A stretch of DNA of 64,000 bases. It comes from an uncultured Clostridia bacterium (GTDB taxonomy: Bacteria > Bacillota > Clostridia > Oscillospirales > Ruminococcaceae). Below are positions 44,937-54,145 of this stretch, in pieces. The first letter of the stretch is position 1. Each line of letters opens with the position of its first letter. The notes under the pieces were generated by a model that saw only the letters and a list, made by a program, of their open reading frames with translations, ran no database searches and was not told the origin of the DNA. The stretch lies in NCBI GenBank assembly GCA_946567425.1, contig CAMNXF010000004.1, forward strand, positions 124,001-188,000, given 5' to 3'. Both the position numbers and the translations under genes were made by a program.

Positions 44937-45479
44937 TCAATAAAAAATCGTATTGTAAACGCAGCAAAGCTCACCGTACGGATTTGCGTAGATATGCCCC
45001 GCGCCCGCCGGGAAACGCACCGCCTCATTTGCCGAGAGCGTCGCGGTTTGTCCGTTAACGGTAATGTCCAACCGCCCGCTTATTACGAAAACCGTTTCCT
45101 CGACGTTGTCGCAGTGCCCCTCCGAGCAGTGTCGGCATCCGACATCGAACTCAATGTAAAACGCCTCAAAGCTCCTCAGCGGGTCGAACGGGAACAGCGT
45201 ATACGCGCGCATTGTACCGTTCTCCTCTGAGATCATTTCCGTCTCGGACGGTCTGACCGCCGCAAATCCGTCCTCTTGCTCACGCAGAAGCGTTGACAGC
45301 GGCAGTTTCAGTCCCGTCGCTATTTTCCAGAGTGTATTGATAGTCGGCGAGGACTGTCCGCGCTCTATCTGTCCGAGCATTGGCTTGCTTACGCCTGTGA
45401 GCGCGGCAGCGTCATCAAGCGTAAGACCGCGTTTAAGACGTATGCTTTTCAGTTCTTTTCCTACCGTGATATTCTGCAT
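44937..45479 (-). CDS. XRE-family regulator with C-terminal cupin
   Basis: 180 aa. N-terminal helix-turn-helix (about 8-62: KRGLTLDDAAALTGVSKPML, then GQIERGQSSP) and a small-ligand cupin barrel (about 100-178) with HCSEGHCDNVEETVFVISG and PAGAGHIYANP. Members sense polyamines, sugars or similar and autoregulate. The start is the ATG at 45479 with GAGAGG. An operator-like palindrome lies in its promoter. Confidence 0.9.
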   Translation of the reverse strand: MQNITVGKELKSIRLKRGLTLDDAAALTGVSKPMLGQIERGQSSPTINTLWKIATGLKLPLSTLLREQEDGFAAVRPSETEMISEENGTMRAYTLFPFDPLRSFEAFYIEFDVGCRHCSEGHCDNVEETVFVISGRLDITVNGQTATLSANEAVRFPAGAGHIYANPYGELCCVYNTIFY

Positions 45480-45500
45480 TATCTGCCTCTCAAATATGCT

Positions 45501-45547
45501 ATAACCCACTTTGGTTATATTATAACATATCGCTTTGCCGTTGTCAA
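45501..45547 (-). promoter_or_regulatory. Promoter and operator of the XRE-cupin gene
   Basis: TTGACA (45547-45542), 17 bp, TATAAT (45524-45519). The palindrome ATAACC-N6-GGTTAT (45501-45518) directly follows the -10, at the transcription start, as expected for autorepression. Confidence 0.75.
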
Positions 45548-45582
45548 GAGGAATAAAATTTTGTACAAAAATCACAAAACGC

Positions 45583-45611
45583 TTGACTTTTGGTAAAAAA
45601 TATTGTATAAT
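45583..45611 (+). promoter_or_regulatory. SigA promoter of the EAL-beta-helix gene
   Basis: TTGACT (45583-45588), 17 bp, TATAAT (45606-45611). Confidence 0.8.
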
Positions 45612-45657
45612 ATTGGTTGGGGTAATTTCGGAAATTTAGTAAGAAGGGGTTGTCGGT

Positions 45658-48237
45658 GTGTCCAAATTGTCCAATTCGGAAAACGTAACATGGAAGGAGA
45701 TCTTTGGCGCCGCATGGGTCAAGGTTATCGAGTTCTGTCCGGAAATAGGCGGTTTTCTTATCGACCACGCCGATCGCAAGGTGTTTCTTGACGGAAACGC
45801 GCGAACGCTCTCGGGTCTGCCGAGCGCGACAAGCTACGACGAAATGCTCTCCTTCCTGGGAAAACTTCCGCAGCGGAACGAAAACGGCGGTGTCCTGTCA
45901 TCTCAAATCGTTTTGTTCAGCGACGTATTTACCGCCGGAATACTCAGGTACAGCGAAGAGAGCGGCGAATGGGAACGTAAGTCTATTCTGCCCGTATGCG
46001 AAAGCTCGCGGTTGGCAATGGAACTTACAAATAATTCCGCACCGTCGGTGCTGGCGCTTGTCGAGTTTTCGGCAGCGGGAGGTCGAGAGCCTACGAAATA
46101 TCAGATATTCGACGCGCTTGCCGCTATAATAAAAAATTCACCCGAGGGAACGCTGGCGTCGGTGCATTCGGCAAACCGCTTCTGGCTGTATATCCCGAAC
46201 CCCGGCAAAAGGGGCGTTGAACTGCTTTCGCGGCTCAAAGGCGTTGTCGGCGGAGAATCAAACGGACGAGTTACATTCTCTGCGGGAATAGGCGCGGAGG
46301 ACGTACTTCCCGCGCGCAGAATGAGCACCGCGGAATTTGCGCTGTGCGAGGCGATTGTAAAGGACTCGGGCGGCATTGTCGGATATTCCGTCGAGCAATA
46401 CGAAAGCAATAAAGACGAATTTGAAAAGATGAGCCGTTTTCTGCGGCTTATCGGCGAAAATCTGTTCGTATATCATTTTCAGCCGATCGTCAGCGCCAAA
46501 AACGGAGAGATTCTCGCGTATGAAATGCTTATGCGCAGTGACAGCAGCATAGGAATGTATCCGCTTGAGATACTCGACTGCGCTGATAAGGCGCGGCGGC
46601 TGTATGATATCGAAAAGGCGACTATGCGAAATTCGCTTGTCATTATCGGCGAACATCAGGATATATTGAAAGACCGCAAGCTGTTTGTCAACTCGATCAC
46701 GGCGCACATGCTTACCGACGAGGACTGGCATGCTCTGGAGGACGAGTTCGGCGAGCTTATGGAAAAAATGGTCATCGAGTTCACCGAGCAAACCGAGATA
46801 AACGATGAAGAGGTAGCGGCTATCCACGAGCGCATGGGACGGAGAAACATCAAACTTGCGGTCGATGACTACGGCACGGGCTACTCCAACACCTCCAACC
46901 TTATCCGTTATAATCCCGATTATGTTAAGATAGACCGTGCTCTTATCGACGGAATACATACAAAGCCCAAGATACGCAAGTTGGTCTCGGGTATAATCGA
47001 GTTTATTCACGAAAACGGATATCTTGCGCTTGCGGAGGGCGTTGAGACATACGAGGAGCTGCAAACCATGATACAGCTTGGCGCGGATCTCGTTCAGGGA
47101 TATTACACATCTAAGCCCAAGCCCGTAATGCTGCTTGAAATTTCGGAGAACATCCGCCACGATATCGAAACGATAAATCTGGCAAATTCGGGAAGCATCT
47201 CGCGCGCGTATCACCCGACTGAGGGCGAGATTGTCGATTTGTGTATTATCAGCAGCGACAATTACAGCTCGGTTTTTGTGGAAACGGAAAACGTTACCTT
47301 AAAGGGAAGAACGAATATTTTGCTCGAAACGCTCATTGTTATCAAAGACGGTCTTAAGACGAAGATCGTCCTCGATGGCGTGCATGTAAAGACAGATAAG
47401 GATTCACCGTCAATAATGCTCGGCGAGCGTTCTGAAGCGGAACTTGTCATTACCGGAAGAAACGAATTTGACGGAAAGGGGATCTATGTCCCGAAGAGCG
47501 CGTCGCTGCACATTTCGGGAGATGGAGAACTAAATGTCATCGCCAATAAGGCGGAATGCTGCGCTATCGGCACGGACAGCAATGAATCCCCCGGAGATAT
47601 CGTCATCGAAATGAACGGCAAGCTGTATGTGGAAGCGAATGGAGACACGGTTATTGCAATAGGCGGCGGAAAGAATGAAAACTCTAAGGTCATTCAACTT
47701 ATCAGCGGAGACATCTCGATCGCTTGCTCGGGAAGAAAATGTCTGGCGATCGGTATCATAAACGGCGGCAGCATTATCGACATTGAAAATTGCAGCTGTT
47801 CCGTGACAGTAAACTCGCCCGATTCGGTGGGGATAGGCGCGTTTAACGGGGCTGTCGATACACAGTTTAAAAATTTTCTGCTTAACGTGCGGCTCAGCGG
47901 CATAAACCTAGCCGGCATCGGCACGCTTGAGAACGGTTCCGGCAGGATCATGATGCGAAAAGGCAATATAAGCTGCGTTACGAACGGAAGAACAACGAAC
48001 TGCATCGGAACACGAAATGGCAGCATAAAATGCCACGTCGGCAAATGCAAGGTAGATCTCTACAGCGAGGGAGCGTCCGTCAGCGGCATAGGCGATATGT
48101 ACGGCGACGGCGAGGTCTATATTGAGGAGACCGAGATGAAGTTCAAGTTTCTTGTCGGCGAGGGAATGGCTTACGGCAGCCGAAACGGGCTTGTCAACGT
48201 TATCCAATGCAGCGAACAGATAGGGATAAATCAATAG
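45658..48237 (+). CDS. c-di-GMP phosphodiesterase (EAL) fused to a C-terminal beta-helix-like domain
   Basis: 859 aa, no signal peptide or membrane helix. The N terminus is PAS-like (GGFLIDHADRKVFLDGNA, about 31-48), then a degenerate GGDEF-like region (about 130-250). The EAL domain (about 258-510) keeps the catalytic set: E289xLxR293, N345, E374/E377, DD403-404 in VDDYGTGYS, K424, E460 and Q480, so it should hydrolyse c-di-GMP. Residues about 520-855 are short repeated beta strands rich in G, N, I and V (for example IVIKDGLKTKIVLDGVHV, AIGGGK), like the right-handed beta-helix of Cthe_2159-type carbohydrate-binding proteins. This combination is unusual in an apparently cytoplasmic protein. 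The start is a GTG with AGAAGGGG. Confidence 0.87.
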   Translation: MSKLSNSENVTWKEIFGAAWVKVIEFCPEIGGFLIDHADRKVFLDGNARTLSGLPSATSYDEMLSFLGKLPQRNENGGVLSSQIVLFSDVFTAGILRYSEESGEWERKSILPVCESSRLAMELTNNSAPSVLALVEFSAAGGREPTKYQIFDALAAIIKNSPEGTLASVHSANRFWLYIPNPGKRGVELLSRLKGVVGGESNGRVTFSAGIGAEDVLPARRMSTAEFALCEAIVKDSGGIVGYSVEQYESNKDEFEKMSRFLRLIGENLFVYHFQPIVSAKNGEILAYEMLMRSDSSIGMYPLEILDCADKARRLYDIEKATMRNSLVIIGEHQDILKDRKLFVNSITAHMLTDEDWHALEDEFGELMEKMVIEFTEQTEINDEEVAAIHERMGRRNIKLAVDDYGTGYSNTSNLIRYNPDYVKIDRALIDGIHTKPKIRKLVSGIIEFIHENGYLALAEGVETYEELQTMIQLGADLVQGYYTSKPKPVMLLEISENIRHDIETINLANSGSISRAYHPTEGEIVDLCIISSDNYSSVFVETENVTLKGRTNILLETLIVIKDGLKTKIVLDGVHVKTDKDSPSIMLGERSEAELVITGRNEFDGKGIYVPKSASLHISGDGELNVIANKAECCAIGTDSNESPGDIVIEMNGKLYVEANGDTVIAIGGGKNENSKVIQLISGDISIACSGRKCLAIGIINGGSIIDIENCSCSVTVNSPDSVGIGAFNGAVDTQFKNFLLNVRLSGINLAGIGTLENGSGRIMMRKGNISCVTNGRTTNCIGTRNGSIKCHVGKCKVDLYSEGASVSGIGDMYGDGEVYIEETEMKFKFLVGEGMAYGSRNGLVNVIQCSEQIGINQ

Positions 48238-48240
48238 TAT

Positions 48241-48271
48241 AAAGCACCGTATTTCGTGATACGGCGCTTTT
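48241..48271 (+). terminator. Terminator after the EAL gene
   Basis: AAAGC-A-CCGTAT (48241-48252) with ATACGG-C-GCTTT (48259-48270), 6-nt loop, T after it. It is similar in sequence to the hairpin at 49628. Confidence 0.65.
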
Positions 48272-48286
48272 CACTCTATAAAAGTA

Positions 48287-48315
48287 TTGCATTTTGCGGA
48301 AAAGTATGTTATAAT
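48287..48315 (+). promoter_or_regulatory. SigA promoter of the GH5 gene
   Basis: TTGCAT (48287-48292), 17 bp, TATAAT (48310-48315), about 36 bp before the ATG. Confidence 0.75.
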
Positions 48316-48351
48316 ATCAATTATAAAAAAATACAGAAAGGGCAGCTTTTT

Positions 48352-49620
48352 ATGAAAATGAAAACATTCGGCAAAACAGTATTGGCTGCGGTGCTTGCGG
48401 CAGCCTTGCTTTGCGGCTGTTCGGACAATTCCGCAAATTCCGGCGGATCTTCCGAAATGTCGACAAGCTCGTCGACTTCTTCTTCGTCGACTTCAACGGA
48501 CGGCAGCGTAAACGCTCCCGAAAGCAGCTCCACCGAGAGCTCGACAGGAAGCTCATCGGAAAGCACGACCGAGAGCTCAACCGAAAGCCCCTCGGAAAGC
48601 ACGACTGAGAGCTCAACCGAAATCTCCTCAGAGAGCACGACCGAGAGTTCTACGGAAAGCAGCGACAACACCTCGGCAAACAAACCGTCCGATAACGCGG
48701 ATACATATTTCGGCAGACACGGCGCGCTCTCCGTAAACGGCGCGGATCTGGTCGACGCGCACGGTGAAAAAATGCAGCTGCGCGGAATGTCGACCCACGG
48801 AATAGCGTGGTTCCCGAGCTTCGTGAGCATGGAGACATTTAAGTACTTGCGCGACGAATGGAACACCAACTGCGTGCGTCTCGCAATGTATACTCACGAA
48901 AACAACGGTTACTGCGCGGGCGGCGATAAGGAATGGATAAAGGGGCTTGTGAAAAACGGTGTCGAGTACGCGACAGAGCTGGGAATGTACGTTATAGTTG
49001 ACTGGCACGTTCTCAACGAGCAGAATCCGCTCACCTACAAGGACGAGGCGCTGAAATTCTTTGACGAAATATCAAAGCTTTACGCGGACTACGGAAACGT
49101 TATCTACGAAATATGCAACGAGCCTAACGGCAGCGGCTCGTGGAACGACGTGACCGCATACGCAAACGAGGTGATACCCGTTATCCGCGCGAACGACCCC
49201 GACAGTGTGATAATCGTCGGCACTCCCACATGGAGCCAGGACATAGATCAGGCGATGAATTCCCCGCTCAGCTTCGACAATATAATGTACGCGCTCCACT
49301 TCTACGCCGCGACGCACACCGACTGGCTGCGCTCCAGAATGGAGAACTGCGTCAACAGCGGACTTCCCGTATTCATCAGCGAATTCGGAATGTGCGACGC
49401 ATCGGGCAACGGCGCGATAGACACCAATCAGTCCGAGCAGTGGAAAGCGCTTATCGATAAATACAACACAAGCTATATGTGCTGGAACCTCGCTAACAAA
49501 AACGAATCCAGCAGCATTATCAAGGAGAGCTGCCGCAAGCTCTCGGGCTGGACGGACGACGATCTCAACGAACAGGGACGGATAATCCGCAGCTGGTTCA
49601 CGGGCGAACCCGAAGATTAA
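48352..49620 (+). CDS. GH5-family endoglucanase/mannanase lipoprotein
   Basis: 422 aa. A lipoprotein signal with Cys23 (LCGC) is followed by a Ser/Thr/Glu linker (about 24-115) made of SSTESSTES-type repeats, and then a GH5 domain. Catalytic E residues are in YEICNEPNG (acid/base) and FISEFGMCD (nucleophile), with WFPSFV and LHFYAATH. The domain resembles GH5_2. It cleaves beta-1,4-glucan or mannan at the cell surface. The ATG at 48352 has AGAAAGGG. A GH2 beta-mannosidase follows on the other strand. Confidence 0.92.
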   Translation: MKMKTFGKTVLAAVLAAALLCGCSDNSANSGGSSEMSTSSSTSSSSTSTDGSVNAPESSSTESSTGSSSESTTESSTESPSESTTESSTEISSESTTESSTESSDNTSANKPSDNADTYFGRHGALSVNGADLVDAHGEKMQLRGMSTHGIAWFPSFVSMETFKYLRDEWNTNCVRLAMYTHENNGYCAGGDKEWIKGLVKNGVEYATELGMYVIVDWHVLNEQNPLTYKDEALKFFDEISKLYADYGNVIYEICNEPNGSGSWNDVTAYANEVIPVIRANDPDSVIIVGTPTWSQDIDQAMNSPLSFDNIMYALHFYAATHTDWLRSRMENCVNSGLPVFISEFGMCDASGNGAIDTNQSEQWKALIDKYNTSYMCWNLANKNESSSIIKESCRKLSGWTDDDLNEQGRIIRSWFTGEPED

Positions 49621-49627
49621 TAAGTAA

Positions 49628-49660
49628 AAGCGCCGTATCGCGGAATACGGCGCTTATTTT
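49628..49660. terminator. Bidirectional terminator between GH5 and GH2 genes
   Basis: 11-bp perfect stem AAGCGCCGTAT (49628-49638) with ATACGGCGCTT (49645-49655), then ATTTTAT on the plus strand. It serves both convergent genes. Confidence 0.85.
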
Positions 49661-52151
49661 ATCCGTAGGTTTTCAGGTCGAGCGCCTCGTAATACGAAAT
49701 TACGGTCAGCTCGCGGGCAAATTCAGTCTCGGTCATCTCGGCGGAGAGCGTCGATCTGTCGACTGTGACAACGCGTTTATCGGCGTGAAGATCGAAGAAA
49801 TTATCCGAGAACACGCAGTCGGCGTTTTTCAGATCAAGCCATACGCCCTTTGCGAACGCCTTTGAGGAAACGGTTATCTCAAACCGCTCCCCGCAGTCTT
49901 TGACGGAAAACGAAAGCTCGGGGTCGATAAATCTGAACCGCTTGGCACGGACGGGCATACAGGTGTTCGCACTGAGCGTTTTTCCGTTTTCGGTAAGGGC
50001 GAATTCAATATAGGCGCTGTTTTTATCGGACGGCAGTATCCCCGTTTCCTTTGGCGTGAGCGTGAGGAAATACTCGGCGGCAAGCGGCTTTACGGTGACG
50101 CTCCTGCTGCCCCGCGCGATCACCTCGCCCGTATTTCTGCGCGAACGCCAGCTTATCTCGGCAGTGAACTCCTCCGTGCGCTCCGAGGAAACGTTCAGCC
50201 GTATGTTCTCGGGGTCGCGGTCGTCGGCGGAGAGCAGTACGGGCGCATAGAATTTTTTCGCGGCGTAATGCAGAGCCTTGCGGCGGTGGAAGTAATCTAT
50301 CGACGCCCACGAGATCACGGGGTTGGAATCGTTTACCTGCCAGTAAAGCGAACCCATGCACACTCCCCTTTTGCGCCGCATATTCTCGACGTTTATGCGT
50401 ATCGCATCCGCTTGAACCGTCTGCGTCGCGTATATCAGTCCTTCAAACGTGTATGGGTAATGCGACATCTGCGCAAGGTAGTACATTATCTTCTCCGTAC
50501 CCTGACCGCACTTCTGGTGAGCCTCCATTACGGGCGCGCAGAGGTTGAGGTCGCACGGCTCTGCAAAGCAGCGCACGGTTTTTATCGACGGCACGGACTC
50601 AAACCCGAACTCCGAGCAGAAACGGAACTCGTGGTTATAGTAGTCCTCAAACGGCTTCAGACTGTGCCAGACCGCCCAATAGTGCTGGTCGCCGCGGTGC
50701 TCGTCGCTGCTGACCTCGAATTTTCCGCCCGACGACGGCGAGGAGCACCAATAGAACGTTTCGGGGTCGCATTCTCCGAGGACCTTGGGGATAACCTCCT
50801 CGAAAAGCCGCAGATAGTCCTCCTTATAACGCTGCTGTTCCTCGGGGAGACCCCAACCAACCCACATACTTTCGATCTCGTTGTTGCCGCACCACATTGC
50901 CAGTGACGGGTGATTGCGGATACGTTTTGCGTTGTCGGCAATCTCCGCGCGGACGTTTTCGCAGAAATCCGCGTCCGCTTTATACGACGAGCACGCGAAC
51001 ATACAGTCCTGCCACACCAGCAAGCCCATGCGGTCGCACATATCATAGAAATGATCGTCAGGGTAAATGCCGCCGCCCCACACGCGTATCATATTGTAAT
51101 TTGCGTCGCAGCACGCGTTTAACAGCCGTTCGGTAAGCTCCGCGCTTCTTCGCGGCAGTATCTGATCCTCGGGAATATAGTTCGCGCCCATTGCGAAAAT
51201 CTTCAAGCCGTTCACGGTGAACGCAAATTCCTCTCCGTTGTCCGAACCGTCTGCCTTTGTGAGCTTACCGCGGCTTACGGTCACGGTGCGCAGACCTATT
51301 TTCATTTCGCGCTCGTCAAGCGTTTCTCCGCCCCGAACCAACCGCAGCAAAAGCCCGTAAAGCGGCTGTTCTCCGTATCCTCGCGGATACCAGAGCTTAG
51401 CGCCGTCGACTGTCATACGCAAAGCCGTTTTTCCGTTAATTGCCCCGTCCGCCGTTACAACGCCGCCGTCGGGCGCGGTAAGCTCGGCTTGAACGCAAAG
51501 CCCGCCTGCTGCGTATTCGGTTTCGACGTCAATGTTAAGCTTGACGATCCCCTCGGAAATTCTGCCGTGGTTCTGGCGAACGTACACGTCTCCGATAAGT
51601 CCGCCGCGCACGCCGATAAGCTCCACGCCGCGCCATATTCCCATATCGGGGAGCATAGGACCCCAATCCCAACCGAACATATAATGCGCCTTGCGTATAT
51701 GCGGATAGCCCGCCATTGTCGAATCCACGCCCCAAAGCGGCGTTTCGGCGTTCTTTTCCGCTATGTATTTGGCGGGCGAGGCGAGCTTCACCACGAGCAT
51801 ATTGCTCTCCGCGCAGACAAGCTCCGTGATGTCGCAGGTATAGGTTCGGTGCATATTATCGGTCGTGAGTATCGGCGTTCCGTTAAGCATAACCTCCGAC
51901 AACGTGTCGATACCGTAAAACCGCAGCAGCACCTTATCCGCGCCGCGCAAGCCCTCGTCAAGCCCGAACCCGCGCTCGAAGGTGCAGCCCTCGTCGAAAA
52001 GCGGCAGCGTTTTATACTCGTTGTCGCGGTAATACGGGTCGTCGATAAGCCCCTGTTTCAGCAGCGCGTCGCACAAGGAGCCGGGAACGTCCGCCGTTAT
52101 ATCATATTTGCCGTTGAAAAGTCTCCATTTTCCGTTTAACGTCTGTTTCAT
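49659..52151 (-). CDS. GH2 beta-mannosidase-like glycoside hydrolase
   Basis: 830 aa. Beta-sandwich domains and a TIM barrel: N-terminal sugar-binding domain (KWRLFNGKYDITADVPGSLC), then MIRVWGGGIYPDDHFYDMCD and the acid/base E in WCGNNEIESMW and the nucleophile E in CSEFGFESVPS, as in GH2 beta-mannosidases. No signal peptide, so it works on imported mannooligosaccharides. The ATG at 52151 has GGAGG. Together with the GH5 and CE2-like enzymes it suggests mannan or glucomannan use. Confidence 0.93.
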   Translation of the reverse strand: MKQTLNGKWRLFNGKYDITADVPGSLCDALLKQGLIDDPYYRDNEYKTLPLFDEGCTFERGFGLDEGLRGADKVLLRFYGIDTLSEVMLNGTPILTTDNMHRTYTCDITELVCAESNMLVVKLASPAKYIAEKNAETPLWGVDSTMAGYPHIRKAHYMFGWDWGPMLPDMGIWRGVELIGVRGGLIGDVYVRQNHGRISEGIVKLNIDVETEYAAGGLCVQAELTAPDGGVVTADGAINGKTALRMTVDGAKLWYPRGYGEQPLYGLLLRLVRGGETLDEREMKIGLRTVTVSRGKLTKADGSDNGEEFAFTVNGLKIFAMGANYIPEDQILPRRSAELTERLLNACCDANYNMIRVWGGGIYPDDHFYDMCDRMGLLVWQDCMFACSSYKADADFCENVRAEIADNAKRIRNHPSLAMWCGNNEIESMWVGWGLPEEQQRYKEDYLRLFEEVIPKVLGECDPETFYWCSSPSSGGKFEVSSDEHRGDQHYWAVWHSLKPFEDYYNHEFRFCSEFGFESVPSIKTVRCFAEPCDLNLCAPVMEAHQKCGQGTEKIMYYLAQMSHYPYTFEGLIYATQTVQADAIRINVENMRRKRGVCMGSLYWQVNDSNPVISWASIDYFHRRKALHYAAKKFYAPVLLSADDRDPENIRLNVSSERTEEFTAEISWRSRRNTGEVIARGSRSVTVKPLAAEYFLTLTPKETGILPSDKNSAYIEFALTENGKTLSANTCMPVRAKRFRFIDPELSFSVKDCGERFEITVSSKAFAKGVWLDLKNADCVFSDNFFDLHADKRVVTVDRSTLSAEMTETEFARELTVISYYEALDLKTYG

Positions 52152-52179
52152 ATGTTCCTCCAAAAGTTCAACTGTTTAC

Positions 52180-52208
52180 AGTATAATATATTTTTTATGA
52201 AAAGTCAA
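52180..52208 (-). promoter_or_regulatory. SigA promoter of the GH2 gene
   Basis: TTGACT (52208-52203), 17 bp, TATACT (52185-52180) on the minus strand. Confidence 0.8.
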
Positions 52209-52243
52209 TATAATAAAGGCAATTGATTTTTGCAAAAAGTACA

Positions 52244-52272
52244 TTGACAAAAATTAACAAATGTGATATACT
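52244..52272 (+). promoter_or_regulatory. SigA promoter of the C39-like protease gene
   Basis: Consensus TTGACA (52244-52249), 17 bp, TATACT (52267-52272), 34 bp before the ATG. Confidence 0.85.
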
Positions 52273-52305
52273 ATCACTATAGATTTTTTGGGGAGGTATT
52301 ACTTA

Positions 52306-53199
52306 ATGAAATTTAAAAAATTAATGGCTCTTGGTATGGCAATGACTATAGCTTTTACATCTCTAACAGTATACAACGTTGGTTTCGCCGATGAAGTACT
52401 TGTTAACGAAACTTATAACAGTGTTCAATTGGTTAAAGCTGAGTTTACGAACAAATATCCAGATGATATTGAGCTTATTGAAGAGGTTATTAATATTGCC
52501 ATGTGTGATTCGATTTTTATCGAAACATATGAATATGATAACGAATTGGCAATAGAAATACTGGAAAATACATTAATTAATTCGATTAATCAGAAATATC
52601 AAATTTCAACACATGCCAGTGGTGATAATGGCATATACTATTCACTGGTGGATGTGCCTGTGGTAAAACAGGCTACTGATTGGTATTGTTGTCCGGCATC
52701 AGTTATTGAAGCATTTATAGGCAATGCAGTTTTTACTGATACAGAAAGAAACAAGTCATCAGAAATGCAAAATTCCATTGCAACTGAGTTGGGTGTCTCG
52801 CAAGAGAATGGGGCGCCCATACCGGCAAAAGTTGCGTCTGTATTAAACAAGCGCCTTTCCGGCAACCCATACGGAATTGGATATTTTACATATCTTAGCT
52901 ATGATTCCGCAATTGACTATGCTAAAAGTGCCCTGCAAAATTATTATGTTCCGCTTGTACGTATCGCCGATACATCTACTTTGGGGTATTATGGCACTAA
53001 ACCTCTTACGCACTATGTTGCAATCTCAAAAATAGATTGCAACCGTAAGAAAATCACAATTGTTGATCCAAATAATGACAGTAGATTTGGTGGGGAACAT
53101 GAGATAACATTTGATGAATTCATAAATGCAATGAAGAAAGATTATAATGGCGATAACTGTTGGATAATAGCATACGGCAATGGCATTAACACATTGTAA
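52306..53199 (+). CDS. Secreted C39-like (papain-fold) cysteine protease
   Basis: 297 aa. A Sec signal peptide (about 1-28, cut near GFA-DE), a pro-region (about 30-105), and a C39_2/papain-like domain. The catalytic triad is C128 in DWYCCPAS, H235 in LTHYVAIS and D253 in IVDPNND. The gene is clearly more AT-rich than its neighbours, with a preference for A/T third positions, suggesting acquisition. Family members are secreted proteases or bacteriocin-processing enzymes; the role here is unknown. A lipoprotein gene follows after 19 nt, probably co-transcribed. Confidence 0.8.
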   Translation: MKFKKLMALGMAMTIAFTSLTVYNVGFADEVLVNETYNSVQLVKAEFTNKYPDDIELIEEVINIAMCDSIFIETYEYDNELAIEILENTLINSINQKYQISTHASGDNGIYYSLVDVPVVKQATDWYCCPASVIEAFIGNAVFTDTERNKSSEMQNSIATELGVSQENGAPIPAKVASVLNKRLSGNPYGIGYFTYLSYDSAIDYAKSALQNYYVPLVRIADTSTLGYYGTKPLTHYVAISKIDCNRKKITIVDPNNDSRFGGEHEITFDEFINAMKKDYNGDNCWIIAYGNGINTL

Positions 53200-53218
53200 T
53201 TTATTTTGGGAGGCATCT

Positions 53219-54109
53219 ATGAAAATTTGCAAGAAAATTTTACCATTCATCACAGCGGCAATTATAACATTATCTTTTGCAGCGTGCAGCACGTTGCCGT
53301 TTAACGAAAATAACAGCATAACGTCCGACGAAAGTACGTTTGGCAGCGATTCCGTCACATATCCCGCAAGCGTGGCAAACTTGATGAGCAAGTATGAAAA
53401 CGATCTGTTGAACGACATCAAAAGGAACGGGATAACGGCAATAAACACGTCGACGACAGTCACAGGCTGGGATCCCGGGGAGATCGAAAACGGAACTCCC
53501 GAAACGGGCGGTGACGCGGTACTTTCCTCCGCGTCTCTTGACGGCATTGACGTTTCGCTTATTGCGCACAATATCAGCCGTTTGCCTGCCGACGGTATCG
53601 ACGGCGGGCATCTCGAAGACTGCGGCGGGAAATTGTGCGCCGACCGAGTATTGCTGTACTTAAAGGACGGCGAGGGAAGAAAAGCGCTTTCCACCCAAAT
53701 CAACAGCATAAGTCCCGGACATCACAGGATAAGCGGGGAATGTCTGTTCGACGGCAGTACGAGGATATACAAAACGGCGCAGGACGGCAAGGACTATTAT
53801 TTGTTAATGCAGTACGCCGAGTATGACGAGGACAAGGACGCATTGATAGCGACGTTTTACGTTCTCGATATGGAATTATACGATATCCTCTCCCCAAAAG
53901 ACGAGAACGGAGTATCGGGCGGCGGCTTATGGATAATAGACATAAACGCTCCTGCGGAGAGCCGTATAAGCAGTTGGGGTCAAGCATATCAAGCGTCAAA
54001 GAGATTCAAGTATAAAAGCGGAACAACCTTTTACGATCCCGAATACGGATACGAAATCACGTTCGATATGAAACGCGGCAAGGCGACGGTCACATACCCG
54101 AACGAATAA
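53219..54109 (+). CDS. Hypothetical lipoprotein
   Basis: 296 aa. A signal with lipobox FAAC (Cys23) precedes an unrecognised domain rich in D, G and Y (QAYQASKRFKYKSGTTFYDP). No motif identified. The ATG at 53219 has a GGGAGG site 19 nt after the C39-like protease gene. Its GC content is closer to the genome average than the protease's. Confidence 0.65.
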   Translation: MKICKKILPFITAAIITLSFAACSTLPFNENNSITSDESTFGSDSVTYPASVANLMSKYENDLLNDIKRNGITAINTSTTVTGWDPGEIENGTPETGGDAVLSSASLDGIDVSLIAHNISRLPADGIDGGHLEDCGGKLCADRVLLYLKDGEGRKALSTQINSISPGHHRISGECLFDGSTRIYKTAQDGKDYYLLMQYAEYDEDKDALIATFYVLDMELYDILSPKDENGVSGGGLWIIDINAPAESRISSWGQAYQASKRFKYKSGTTFYDPEYGYEITFDMKRGKATVTYPNE

Positions 54110-54115
54110 TATCAA

Positions 54116-54140
54116 GGGCGGCAATAAATTTTTGCCGCCC
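54116..54140. terminator. Terminator-like hairpin between lipoprotein and esterase genes
   Basis: 8-bp stem GGGCGGCA (54116-54123) with TGCCGCCC (54133-54140). Convergent position suggests use by both strands, though T-tracts are weak. Confidence 0.6.
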
Positions 54141-54145
54141 GTAAA

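Noticed and set aside
46258-47214. 318-codon ORF on the minus strand within the EAL gene
   Set aside because: Antisense shadow of a gene with intact motifs.
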